A stretch of 64,000 nucleotides of DNA, taken from Photobacterium indicum. GTDB lineage: Bacteria; Pseudomonadota; Gammaproteobacteria; Enterobacterales; Vibrionaceae. Below, in pieces: positions 8,523-16,914 of this stretch (position 1 is the stretch's first letter; each line of letters starts with the position of its first letter). Location of the stretch: NCBI RefSeq assembly GCF_003026215.1, contig NZ_PYOC01000014.1, positions 1 through 64,000 of the forward strand. Reading direction: 5' to 3'. The notes beneath the pieces are model-generated. The model was not told the DNA's origin and did no database searches. It worked only from the letters and a program-made list of their open reading frames with translations. The translations under genes and the position numbers were made by a program.

Positions 8523-8774
8523 ATGTTTTCAAAAAAAGTTGCGGTATTATTTGGTGTAGTTACGGCTGTGTCATTGTTATCAGCGTGTTCTACAAAAGAA
8601 CCTGAGCCAGTAAAGCCAATTGGTATGGCTAATCCTGCTTCTGTTTTCTGTACAGAGCAAGGCGGTAAGCTTGTGATGGAAAAAGATACAGAGGGTAATA
8701 GCATAGGGTATTGCCAATTATCTGATGGTACATCTGTCGAGCAATGGGCTTATTTTCGCGAAAATCAGAAATAA
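8523..8774 (+). CDS. Small DUF333 lipoprotein
   Basis: An 83-residue lipoprotein. A short signal peptide ends in the lipobox LLSAC (about residues 18-22), so the mature protein starts with a lipidated cysteine. The remainder matches the DUF333 pattern ANPASVFCTEQGGKL...GYCQLSDGTSVEQWAYFR, as in E. coli YoaF. The start at 8523 is chosen because TGGAGA precedes it and the signal peptide begins there; the frame extends upstream without a ribosome site. Function is unknown for the family. It is divergent from yjjI. Confidence 0.82.
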   Translation: MFSKKVAVLFGVVTAVSLLSACSTKEPEPVKPIGMANPASVFCTEQGGKLVMEKDTEGNSIGYCQLSDGTSVEQWAYFRENQK

Positions 8775-9127
8775 TAAGAGCACTTTCTTGTGAGAGTAAT
8801 AGATAAAATACCAGATTAGACATTTTATCTACGCGTCAAAATAAAGGCATGTGAAGAAATGAAAGGTTATATTTTTGTTTAATTAAATCATTGGCTTAAG
8901 TTTACTTGTGTTTAGGTTGATGTGTTTAAAAAACATTAGTTGAGATAATTAATAATTAAAAATAGAGACGTTAAATTGTATGAATGGTGTTTTTTTGTCT
9001 AAATATAAGAGTATGAACATTATTTTAATGATGAGCTAACTTGGCTCAAGCTTGTATTACTGCTTGATGTACTTTGTGTCACTGGTTGGCATTTATCTAT
9101 TTTTAAACAATAAGGAGCGCTATAACG
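8775..9127. other. AT-rich intergenic region
   Basis: 353 bases with no credible gene. An AT-rich hairpin, AGATAAAAT (8801-8809) with ATTTTATCT (8822-8830), may end the lipoprotein transcript although no T run follows. The rest should hold the promoter of the L,D-transpeptidase gene, whose ribosome site is AAGGAG at 9112-9117. Confidence 0.45.
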
Positions 9128-10864
9128 ATGTTTAATCATAAGCGTATTGTTATACAGCGTTTCAGCACTCTTGTTGCGTTATCTTTTTTTATTTCCGGCA
9201 GTGCCTTTGCGGTAGAGTCGGGTGTTTATTCAGATCGTTTGTCTGTGAATGCCCCTGACTCTTCAGTAAAACCACTCGCGCCTATTAATGCTAATTTACC
9301 CTCAAGCAATGTTGAGTGGTCTTATCTTGATGCTATAACGGTAAATAGCAGTCGACAGCTATGCCCTAATTCAGGGGCAGCAGTCTGTTTTAAGACGTTG
9401 GCAGAGCAAGCCTATGCAGATAATTATTTTTATCCTCTGTGGCAAAACCTCAAGCAACGAAGAGAGTTTGAATTACAGTTAAAATCCGTTGTTGATACAA
9501 GGGGGGTCGATGGGCTTAAAGATCGTTTAGATGAGCTGTACTTGCTTGATAAACGTAATGACCAGCGTGCATACGATTTACTTGCTACAGATAGTTACTT
9601 TGTTTACCGCAAGTATTTAAATACGATTCAGCGTAATAGAAGTGCCTTGTTTACGTTGGAACAGATGAATTTTTCTTTACAGGAAAATACCTTAAGTACA
9701 AAGCATTACTTTCCAATGACAATGGATAAGCTGAGTCTTACTCGTCCCGCCAATGTTCCTTTTGAGCAAAGCATGTCTGTGATTGAAACATTACAGCAAT
9801 TGCCGCCCCACAGTTTGACGAACTCAGATCTGAAAGGACTTATCCGCAAAGGTGATACGATTGTTGCAGGCAAAGATCTTGCTAAGGTGCTATTCGATTT
9901 AAATGACATGACGGAAGCTGAGTATGCTTTCATTACACAAATGCCAACGGTAACGAACAGCGGTACAATGTTAGAGGCGATTAAACGCTTTCAACGGCGT
10001 CATGGTTTAGCTGATGATGGAATTATCGGTGCTGCAACCAAAGCCCAACTAGTGATGCCGTATACTGATATTGCGCGCCGAGTTGCTTTAAACATGCAGC
10101 GCTTTCGTAATATCAATATGATTGATAACCAGCCACATATTTGGGTGAATATTCCTGATTATATGCTGAAAATTTTTGAGCAAGGTAATGTGATTTTTGA
10201 ATCTAAAGTGATAGTTGGCCGATCAAGCCGTCCAACTAACTTGTTCTCATCAGCAATAAATACCATTGTGGTAAACCCGACATGGAATGTACCTGAAACA
10301 ATTAAGCGCAAAGATGTTATTCCTAAAGTGAAGCATTCACGTGATTACTTAGCCGCTCATAATATGCGTATATTGAATAGCTGGCGTGATCGTACTGAAA
10401 TTCCGGCGGATCAAATAGATTGGGCTAGTGTAAACCCCAAAACGTTCCCTTATGAGTTTCAGCAAGGGCCTGGTCCAAGTAATTCTCTTGGTCGGGTTAA
10501 GTTTTTAATGCCAAATGATTACTCGATATATTTACATGACACGCCAGCAAGAGGCTTGTTTAATAAATCTAAGCGGAATCTAAGCTCTGGGTGTGTGCGT
10601 GTCGAAAAAGCGTATGATTTAGCCAATTTTATTATCGACTTTCAAAAACGTAAGAATATTGAACCGTTTAATGCAATGTTGAAAGATGGTGATTTAGATA
10701 CGGTTCGGTTGTCTCAGCGTTTAGGTGTCGATTTTGTATATTTTACTGCGTGGGTTGATGAAAAGAACATCCTACAAATGCGTGAAGATATTTACGGGTA
10801 TGATAGCCCACAAAAAGAAGCGATCGATTCTCAATTTATATCAATGAAAAACTATCGTAGATAG
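9128..10864 (+). CDS. ldtD: L,D-transpeptidase (LdtD/YcbB type)
   Basis: A 578-residue exported L,D-transpeptidase that makes 3-3 cross-links in peptidoglycan. The order is: signal peptide (about 1-29, ending SAFA), a scaffold region, a peptidoglycan-binding domain around 280-310 (RFQRRHGLADDGIIGAATK), and a C-terminal YkuD domain. The catalytic motif is HDTP...SSGCVRV with Cys489. Length and order match E. coli LdtD, the beta-lactam-bypass enzyme. The gene has a good ribosome site and stands alone. Assignment to LdtD rather than another large YkuD protein rests on architecture. Confidence 0.88.
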   Translation: MFNHKRIVIQRFSTLVALSFFISGSAFAVESGVYSDRLSVNAPDSSVKPLAPINANLPSSNVEWSYLDAITVNSSRQLCPNSGAAVCFKTLAEQAYADNYFYPLWQNLKQRREFELQLKSVVDTRGVDGLKDRLDELYLLDKRNDQRAYDLLATDSYFVYRKYLNTIQRNRSALFTLEQMNFSLQENTLSTKHYFPMTMDKLSLTRPANVPFEQSMSVIETLQQLPPHSLTNSDLKGLIRKGDTIVAGKDLAKVLFDLNDMTEAEYAFITQMPTVTNSGTMLEAIKRFQRRHGLADDGIIGAATKAQLVMPYTDIARRVALNMQRFRNINMIDNQPHIWVNIPDYMLKIFEQGNVIFESKVIVGRSSRPTNLFSSAINTIVVNPTWNVPETIKRKDVIPKVKHSRDYLAAHNMRILNSWRDRTEIPADQIDWASVNPKTFPYEFQQGPGPSNSLGRVKFLMPNDYSIYLHDTPARGLFNKSKRNLSSGCVRVEKAYDLANFIIDFQKRKNIEPFNAMLKDGDLDTVRLSQRLGVDFVYFTAWVDEKNILQMREDIYGYDSPQKEAIDSQFISMKNYRR

Positions 10865-10871
10865 AGGGATG

Positions 10872-10923
10872 GGTATACCCAAGTAACCTCAAAGTGCAAG
10901 ATGTAATATGTAGGATTCAGAGT
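10872..10923 (-). repeat. Dispersed short repeat, copy 2 (long subtype)
   Basis: Read on the minus strand it has ACTCTGAATCCT, then ATCTTG, then GAGGTTACTTGGGTATA. The ACTCTGAATCCT block is shared with the copy at 12630-12686 but not with the shorter copies. Confidence 0.55.
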
Positions 10924-10944
10924 CATTCTGGTCGTCTTTTGACT

Positions 10945-10969
10945 AAAATAAAGCCCCTAAAAAGGGGCT
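10945..10969 (-). terminator. Terminator of the chemoreceptor gene
   Basis: AGCCCC-tttttA-GGGGCT on the minus strand followed by TTTATTTT, 22 bases after the stop of the methyl-accepting chemotaxis gene. Confidence 0.75.
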
Positions 10970-10990
10970 GAATTAAAGATGATTGACATG

Positions 10991-12556
10991 TTAATTGCTA
11001 ATTTTAAAAGAGCCAACATGATGATCGAGCGTCTGAGCAAGCTCAGATAAGTTCTGGCTTGATCTTTCTAACTCTTGACTCGCCGCTAGGCCAACTTTTA
11101 CCGAACCATCTACAGTGTCCATGTTGAGGTTGATTTCATTGGCAACGCTAGATTGCTCCTCAGTAGCAGTAGCAACTTGCGTATTCATATCAAGTATCGT
11201 CATGATCTGTGCTGAAATTTGTTCAAGGGCTTGCTGAGCTTTTTCCGTCGCTAAAGAGCCCTCTACGGTTAATAATTTACTACTGTCCATCGCATTTACA
11301 GCGTTTTGGGCTTCATTCTGTAGTTGGTCAATCATATTTTGAATTTCATTGGTTGACTGAGACGTCTTGGTCGCAAGGTTTCTGACTTCATCTGCAACGA
11401 CTGCAAAACCACGACCAGCTTCACCAGCTCGTGCAGCCTCAATTGCCGCATTTAACGCCAATAGGTTAGTTTGGTCTGAAATACCTCGAATAACGTCAAG
11501 AATAGACCCTATGGATTGTGTTCTATCAGCTAGGGAAGTAATCACCTCTGACATACTGTTCATTTGAGAAGCCAGATCAGTAATGCTGCTGGTTGCTTCC
11601 TGCAAGATTTTTTGTCCTTCCTGAGTTTCGACGTTGGCGTTCTCTGCAGATTCTGCGGCACTGGCTGCATTTTGAGAAATTTCACCAATTGTTGCGATCA
11701 TTTCATTCATCGAAGTTACGACTAATAAAGACTGTTCGCTTTGCTCGTGACCTCGTGATAATGCTTTCTGAGATTGGCTATGAAGCTCTGTTGCAGAGTT
11801 GCCTAGCTCTGTTCCCGTATTGACTACTTGACCAATAATTTCATTGATTTTTCCCACAAAGATATTGAAGGCTGTGGAGATATGGGCAATCTCATCGTTG
11901 CCTCGTACGGGCAGTCGAATAGTAAGATCGCCATCGCCTTTAGATATATTTTCTAGGGCATGCTGTAATCCGGAAAGCGGTCTTAAGAGTTTGCCTAGTA
12001 GCCACATAAGTATACAGCCACAGATAGAGAAGATAGCTAAGATGGCTATTAACTGAGTAATTACAATGCCTTTCGCCGCTTCACTGACTTCAGTGATAGG
12101 GATACCAACATCGAAAGTACCGTATAACTCGCCATTAACATAAACAGGTGTCAAAATGTCGTATACCCAAACATCTTGTATATCTGCATACCATTTAGAA
12201 TGCAGTGCTTTTCCTGTAGTGGCTCCATCAACGGTATAGCTATCGTTATAAGTCTTGTTTAATTTTTCAATATCACTATGAGCAATCGCTTTGACATTTT
12301 TGTTAATTACGACAGCATAGCTAATATCTGAACGACTTTTGAGTGATTCGACCAAGTTTTGTAAATCATCTAAAGGTTTTGGAGATGTGCTTAATACATA
12401 TTCCACATTTTTAGCTAATAATTCAGCTTGTGCCTGAGATTTCTTTAAAATGATCTTGTCAATTTCTTGATGAGATATATAAGAGGTTGAAGTAACACTT
12501 GTTATTGCAGCAATTGCGAACATTAGACAGACAACAAATAATATTATTTTTTTCAT
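10991..12556 (-). CDS. Methyl-accepting chemotaxis protein
   Basis: A 521-residue chemoreceptor. Membrane segments lie at about 3-25 and 168-192. The periplasmic part between them (about 140 residues) has the size of a single Cache domain and includes VYDILTPVYVNGELYGTFDVG. A HAMP domain follows (about 193-246), then the cytoplasmic signalling domain with the highly conserved hairpin tip IEAARAGEAGRGFAVVADEV. No C-terminal CheR/CheB pentapeptide is visible. The ligand cannot be told. No chemotaxis genes lie nearby, as is usual for the many orphan receptors of vibrios. Confidence 0.92.
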   Translation of the reverse strand: MKKIILFVVCLMFAIAAITSVTSTSYISHQEIDKIILKKSQAQAELLAKNVEYVLSTSPKPLDDLQNLVESLKSRSDISYAVVINKNVKAIAHSDIEKLNKTYNDSYTVDGATTGKALHSKWYADIQDVWVYDILTPVYVNGELYGTFDVGIPITEVSEAAKGIVITQLIAILAIFSICGCILMWLLGKLLRPLSGLQHALENISKGDGDLTIRLPVRGNDEIAHISTAFNIFVGKINEIIGQVVNTGTELGNSATELHSQSQKALSRGHEQSEQSLLVVTSMNEMIATIGEISQNAASAAESAENANVETQEGQKILQEATSSITDLASQMNSMSEVITSLADRTQSIGSILDVIRGISDQTNLLALNAAIEAARAGEAGRGFAVVADEVRNLATKTSQSTNEIQNMIDQLQNEAQNAVNAMDSSKLLTVEGSLATEKAQQALEQISAQIMTILDMNTQVATATEEQSSVANEINLNMDTVDGSVKVGLAASQELERSSQNLSELAQTLDHHVGSFKISN

Positions 12557-12629
12557 AACTCGTACCTTTATGCCATTTTCAGCAAGAAAGACCTAACCAA
12601 TAAATATGAATGAGCATCACTAGGGTGTG

Positions 12630-12686
12630 TACCCAAGCTGCTCGCTGAGAACACTCTGAATCCTGTATCTTGAGGTGGCTTGAGTA
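12630..12686 (+). repeat. Dispersed short repeat, copy 3 (long subtype)
   Basis: TACCCAAGCTG followed by CTCGCTGAG, ACTCTGAATCCT and GTATCTTGAGGTGGCTTGAGTA. Its two ends are imperfect inverted copies of each other, so the transcript could fold into a hairpin. Confidence 0.55.
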
Positions 12687-12986
12687 TTGGATAAAATGAC
12701 AATAATAAACTCATGCATCATCAGCAATGAAAACGCTGATTTCAATGTGAAATATTACATAAAAGGCTTACAGATTATCCTCTGCATAACAAAAATATTG
12801 ATATAGCTCTCTATATAAGTTCAATGAGAAAGGTATATCTGTACATTTGCTTACAATTTGAGCGGCTTACTATACCTTGTGCTTCAAAGAGATAATGATT
12901 GCGTGAAAGAGTGACTAAAGTGACTCGAGTGTGAGGGTGGGTTTATAACAATCTTTGTTTTTCTAATTATACTTTTGTCGGGTTAT

Positions 12987-13016
12987 AAAAAGGCTTGCCA
13001 ACCGACAAGCCTTTTT
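12987..13016. terminator. Bidirectional terminator after the TerC/Alx gene
   Basis: AAAAAGGCTTG (12987-12997) and CAAGCCTTTTT (13006-13016) form an 11-bp stem with T runs on either strand. On the minus strand it follows the TerC gene. Confidence 0.85.
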
Positions 13017-13054
13017 AGGTATTAATGTAACTTTTACATCAAGAACATATTTTA

Positions 13055-14008
13055 TTATTGTGTTTGTTCAACTTGATCACGAGTTTTCCAAAGCGACGCC
13101 ACAATAGCCGTTGTTATACTCAGTGCAATTACCGCTAAAGATACTGGCGTTGGAATTGCCCATACAGTTTCCATTAATAGCATCTTGATACCAATGAAGC
13201 TAAGAATGAACGCTAGTGCTACGCGTAGGTAGCAGAAACGTGTCAGCATACCTTCCAGTACGAAATACAACGAACGCAAACCTAGCAATGCGAATACGTT
13301 AGCCGTAAAGACCAAAAACGGTTCTTGAGTTACCGCAAAGATTGCAGGAATCGAATCTAGTGCGAACATAACATCAGTCAATGCAATAACGGCAACCACA
13401 ATCATTAGCGGTGTTGCTATCCAGCCTTGGCTGTCTTTCACCAGCATTTTATTGCCTTGATATTCATCACTTACCCGGAAGAACCGCTTAACTAAACGAA
13501 CAGGCAAGCTGTTAGAAAAGTCTTCTGGTTCCTCTTCACCTTCTTTCCATAACTTATAACCGGTATATAGCAGGAAGGCTGCAAAGATATATAGAACCCA
13601 GTGGAACTCACTAAGTAGCTGAGCACCAACGGCAATCATTATGCCACGCAGAATCAGAGCCCCTACAACACCTAGCATCAGTACGCGAGGGCGTAAATGT
13701 GCAGGTACAGCAAATTGACCAAATATAAGTGCAAAAACAAATAGATTATCGACACTTAATGACTTCTCAAGTAAGTAACCTGTTAAGAATGCAGTGGCAG
13801 CTTGACCATTGGTGTAGCTACTTTCTGGCGCCATTAACGGCCAGTATAAATAGATAACAACGTTGAAAAGTAATGCAAGTGCAACCCAGAAAAGGCTCCA
13901 GATTGCTGCTTTTTTGATAGTAACTTTACCGCCGCGAGTTTGATACAAATCCAGCGCTAGCATAAGTACTGTTAATATAGCGAAACCTTCATAACTAAAA
14001 AGGCTCAT
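13055..14008 (-). CDS. alx: TerC/Alx-family membrane protein
   Basis: A 317-residue integral membrane protein of the TerC family, close in length to E. coli Alx (a manganese exporter). Family features are DLYQTRGGK near the N-terminus, TGYLLEKSLSVDNLFVF and ALTDVMFALDSIPAIFAVT, with acidic residues inside membrane helices that likely bind metal. The frame is open to 14089, but the start at 14008 has AAGGA upstream and gives the family N-terminus; the extension is untranslated leader. The leader looks like a yybP-ykoY manganese riboswitch, which supports a role in Mn homeostasis. The symbol is family-based. Confidence 0.85.
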   Translation of the reverse strand: MSLFSYEGFAILTVLMLALDLYQTRGGKVTIKKAAIWSLFWVALALLFNVVIYLYWPLMAPESSYTNGQAATAFLTGYLLEKSLSVDNLFVFALIFGQFAVPAHLRPRVLMLGVVGALILRGIMIAVGAQLLSEFHWVLYIFAAFLLYTGYKLWKEGEEEPEDFSNSLPVRLVKRFFRVSDEYQGNKMLVKDSQGWIATPLMIVVAVIALTDVMFALDSIPAIFAVTQEPFLVFTANVFALLGLRSLYFVLEGMLTRFCYLRVALAFILSFIGIKMLLMETVWAIPTPVSLAVIALSITTAIVASLWKTRDQVEQTQ

Positions 14009-14179
14009 AGTTTTTATCCTTCCAAACGAACGCGGAAGGGTACGGATATTAGACGTGACTAATGACCTTCCGCGCATTAAAAAAACCACACAAAACGTGC
14101 AGTAAATAATGGCGTTGGTCTCGTCAAAATGGTGCTTGCTGTTTTAATGAAATGATTTATATCGGTATAGCGTCAATAA

Positions 14180-14290
14180 TCATTTTTCTTTTACAGAAAC
14201 AAATCCATTCTCGGCTGCCGGAAGCATGGGGCTTCGTGATGACGACAGACGAACAATTGGTGACTACTCCCCAAACAGGGGCATTCTATG
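14180..14290 (-). promoter_or_regulatory. Probable yybP-ykoY (manganese) riboswitch in the alx leader
   Basis: On the minus strand the leader has TTTGGGGAGTAGTC (about 14262-14275). GGGGAGUAG is the hallmark 5' element of yybP-ykoY RNAs, which precede alx and mntP in E. coli. GC-rich segments follow (GAAGCCCCATGCTTC near 14220-14235). The leader is over 200 bases long, as expected for a riboswitch-controlled gene. The limits are approximate and the fold was not computed. Confidence 0.65.
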
Positions 14291-14401
14291 CCTACTGAAA
14301 CTGAGATACCAGCACTATTTCACCCGTAATTACGCTTATTAATAAAAAGCTTTTCTGTGCAAATACGGGGGCGTATGTCTCTTCATAATCCTGTAAGCCT
14401 G

Positions 14402-14438
14402 ACATAAGCCGGAATCAGTTACTGAACCCGGTTTATGT
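14402..14438. repeat. 37-base near-perfect palindrome after fabH
   Basis: ACATAA-CCGG-TCAG / CTGA-CCGG-TTATGT arranged as an inverted repeat with single-base interruptions. It lies between the fabH-like stop and the alx leader. No T run follows on either strand, so it is not a standard terminator. Confidence 0.6.
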
Positions 14439-14455
14439 AATTAAAATCAGAACGT

Positions 14456-15532
14456 TTATCTATTGGTTGAGTGAGATACCGCATTTGCTAAAAGTTCTTT
14501 TGCAGTATGTTCACACGGTGGTAATTCAATATCCGTTTGATGAATAGCGGTTGTGCGCTCACCCCACTGAATAAACATCGCTCCCCAAGTTAAACCTGCA
14601 CCAAAAGCCGCTGAAAGTATTTTACTTCCTGCTTGAATTTGACCTTGTTCAACCGCTTCACATAATGCAATAGGCACGGTTGCTGCAGAAGTATTACCGT
14701 ATTTATGAATGTTAATAAACGCTTTATCTAATGGGATTTTTGCGTGATCACACAACGCTTCAATAATACGTTTGTTTGCCTGGTGAGGGATAACAACATC
14801 AATATCATTACTGTCTAGTTCAGCACGATTAAGCACCGTATTCGCCGCTGATCCCATGCCGCGTACGGCGCTTCGGAAAATATCACGACCAACAAAATCA
14901 AAAGCAAAATGGCCTGATTCTGGGTCGTAACGATCCATCGCTGTACCAAATTTAGGTATGGCAAGTACATCACGGCCTTTCGAGTCACAACCTAATTGTG
15001 CTTGAAGTACACCAACAGGCTTATCTGTTTTACTTAAGACGACAGCGCCAGCACCATCACCAAATAAAACCGCGGTATCACGCTTGCTCCAGTCTAAATA
15101 CCAAGATAAACGTTCTGCACCAATCACTAAAGCGTGACGGTAAGCACCGGCTTGGATCATACGCGTCGCAGTTTCTAATCCGTACAAAAATCCAGTACAT
15201 GCCGCATTCATATCAAAAGCGGCTGCTTTACTAGCACCGAGTTCTAATTGAACCTTAGAAGCAATATTGGGAATTAATGTATCAGGTGAACAAGTAGCAA
15301 CAATGATTAAATCAAGTTCGTTGGCATCAATGCCGGCAGCTGCTAATGCTCGTGCGCCAGCAACATGTGCTAAGTCTGATGTATTTACATGGCTGATATG
15401 GCGAGATTCAATACCGGTACGGCTTTTAATCCATTCATCAGATGTTTCAACAAATGTACTGAGTTCATCATTGGTGAGTATTGCTGGTGGTAAACATTTT
15501 CCCCAGCCAGTGATTTCAGCGTAATGCAGCAT
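14456..15532 (-). CDS. Beta-ketoacyl-ACP synthase III (FabH family, stand-alone copy)
   Basis: A 358-residue ketoacyl synthase III. The catalytic triad is complete: Cys112 (NAACTGFLYG), His250 (PHQANKR) and Asn280 (HKYGNTSAA). GDGAGAVVLS is also present. FabH condenses an acyl-CoA with malonyl-ACP to start fatty acid synthesis. It is about 40 residues longer than E. coli FabH, with a divergent tail after WGE. It is not in a fab cluster, so it is likely a second FabH for other primers or for a secondary lipid; vibrios often carry such a copy. The substrate is unknown. Confidence 0.87.
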   Translation of the reverse strand: MLHYAEITGWGKCLPPAILTNDELSTFVETSDEWIKSRTGIESRHISHVNTSDLAHVAGARALAAAGIDANELDLIIVATCSPDTLIPNIASKVQLELGASKAAAFDMNAACTGFLYGLETATRMIQAGAYRHALVIGAERLSWYLDWSKRDTAVLFGDGAGAVVLSKTDKPVGVLQAQLGCDSKGRDVLAIPKFGTAMDRYDPESGHFAFDFVGRDIFRSAVRGMGSAANTVLNRAELDSNDIDVVIPHQANKRIIEALCDHAKIPLDKAFINIHKYGNTSAATVPIALCEAVEQGQIQAGSKILSAAFGAGLTWGAMFIQWGERTTAIHQTDIELPPCEHTAKELLANAVSHSTNR

Positions 15533-15781
15533 AGTTCCCTTCGCTATCGTAATGGCCTGTCTTTATTCATGCATAGTTCGGCATCAATAGTGGTTGGCGT
15601 ATTTTAATGTTTAAAGAATTGAATCGTGGAGGTCACGTATTTTCAATTGGTACAGAATTATTTTCTATACTACGTCAGTCGCGTATTAGTGCAAGGCAGA
15701 AGCTTATGTTTACCTTCAGTTGGTTAAGTGGATAATAGAACTGTTAACTATGATTGATTTAAACTGGTGTAGGGAAGAATA

Positions 15782-16765
15782 ATGGTGCGTTTTGGTGTAA
15801 TTGGAACAAATTGGATTACTGAAAAATTTATCGAAGGGGCACATGCATCAGGAAAGATGCAGCTTACTGGCGTGTATTCTCGAGAGATGGACAGAGCAAA
15901 AGAATTTGCGGCTAAATTCAGTGTTGATCATAGTTTTGATAGCCTAGAAGAAATGGCTGCAAGCGATATGATTGATGCCGTATATATTGCTAGTCCTAAT
16001 TCTTTTCACGCACCACAAGCCAAACTGTTTATTGAAAATAGTAAGCATGTTATTGGTGAAAAACCGCTCGCATCGAATATTCATGAAATTGAATCGTTGA
16101 TTGCGTTAGCGCAAGAAAAAGACGTTGTGCTTTTTGAAGCTCTTAAAACGACTTACAACCCAAATTTTAAAATATTGCAGCAAGCACTTCCTAAGCTTGG
16201 AAAACTGCGAAAAGTGCACTTTACCTATTGCCAGCATTCATCACGTTACCAAAAGTTTTTAAACGGTGAAAACCCGAATACATTTAACCCGAAATTTTCA
16301 AACGGTTCATTAATGGATATCGGTATTTATCCACTCAGTGTTGCGATTGGCTTATTTGGAGAACCGAAGAGCTTTACTGCTCAAGGTGTATTATTGCATT
16401 CTGGGGTTGATGCTCACGGTACATTGGTGCTGCATTATGATGATTTTGATGCGGTGATTTCTCACTCTAAAGTCAGTAATGGTTATGCGCCAAGTGAACT
16501 GCAAGGTGAGCAAGCATCAATTCTGATTGAAAGCATTTCTGAGTGTGAAACGGTGTCGATATTGCGTCAAGGTGAGCCTGCTGTTGTGCTATCACAAGAT
16601 CAAGGTGCAAATACGATGCAGTATGAAGCTGACGTTTTCGCTGACCTTATTGAAACAAAACAAACAATGCATGCAGGTTTAGATCGTACATGTATTGTAA
16701 GTGCCATTATTACACGTGCTCGCGAGATTACTGGGGTTCGATTCCCTGCTGATGAAATTGTGTAA
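15782..16765 (+). CDS. Gfo/Idh/MocA-family oxidoreductase
   Basis: A 327-residue NAD(P)-dependent dehydrogenase of the Gfo/Idh/MocA family. The N-terminal Rossmann fold starts VRFGVIGTNWITEKF, and the EKP motif (GEKPLASN, about 95-102) supplies the catalytic lysine and proline. DIGIYPLSVAIGLFGEP fits the C-terminal substrate domain, as in small YhhX/MocA-like proteins. Substrates of this family are mostly sugars, inositols or their derivatives; none can be assigned here. Divergent from fabH with about 250 bases between, and followed by a dispersed repeat. Confidence 0.85.
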   Translation: MVRFGVIGTNWITEKFIEGAHASGKMQLTGVYSREMDRAKEFAAKFSVDHSFDSLEEMAASDMIDAVYIASPNSFHAPQAKLFIENSKHVIGEKPLASNIHEIESLIALAQEKDVVLFEALKTTYNPNFKILQQALPKLGKLRKVHFTYCQHSSRYQKFLNGENPNTFNPKFSNGSLMDIGIYPLSVAIGLFGEPKSFTAQGVLLHSGVDAHGTLVLHYDDFDAVISHSKVSNGYAPSELQGEQASILIESISECETVSILRQGEPAVVLSQDQGANTMQYEADVFADLIETKQTMHAGLDRTCIVSAIITRAREITGVRFPADEIV

Positions 16766-16775
16766 TATCCCCCAT

Positions 16776-16814
16776 TTTCGCTGAAACGAGCATCTTGAGG
16801 CAACTTGGGTATAG
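16776..16814 (+). repeat. Dispersed short repeat, copy 4
   Basis: Closest copy to the one at 4596: TTCGCTGAAACGAGCATCTTG then AGGCAACTTGGGTATAG, starting 11 bases after the oxidoreductase stop. Confidence 0.6.
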
Positions 16815-16836
16815 CTTATATTTAGTGGTGAAAATC

Positions 16837-16866
16837 ATAAAAAAGGTGGTCTACAAGAGACCACCT
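16837..16866 (-). terminator. Terminator of the DASS transporter gene
   Basis: AGGTGGTCT / AGACCACCT stem (16844-16866) followed on the minus strand by a T run, 49 bases past the stop. Confidence 0.8.
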
Positions 16867-16914
16867 GAATGGGGGGGAAGTTGATTATGATTTTAGAATC
16901 ACTTTAAATCACTG

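Larger units (their letters stand above)
12557..13054. other. Intergenic region with a repeat and a terminator
   Basis: 498 bases. It holds the chemoreceptor promoter, a dispersed repeat (12630-12686) and a bidirectional terminator (12987-13016). No other gene or structure was seen. Confidence 0.5.

Noticed and set aside
14009..14089. N-terminal extension of the TerC protein to 14089
   Set aside because: Lies in the riboswitch leader; the ATG at 14008 has AAGGA and gives the family N-terminus.
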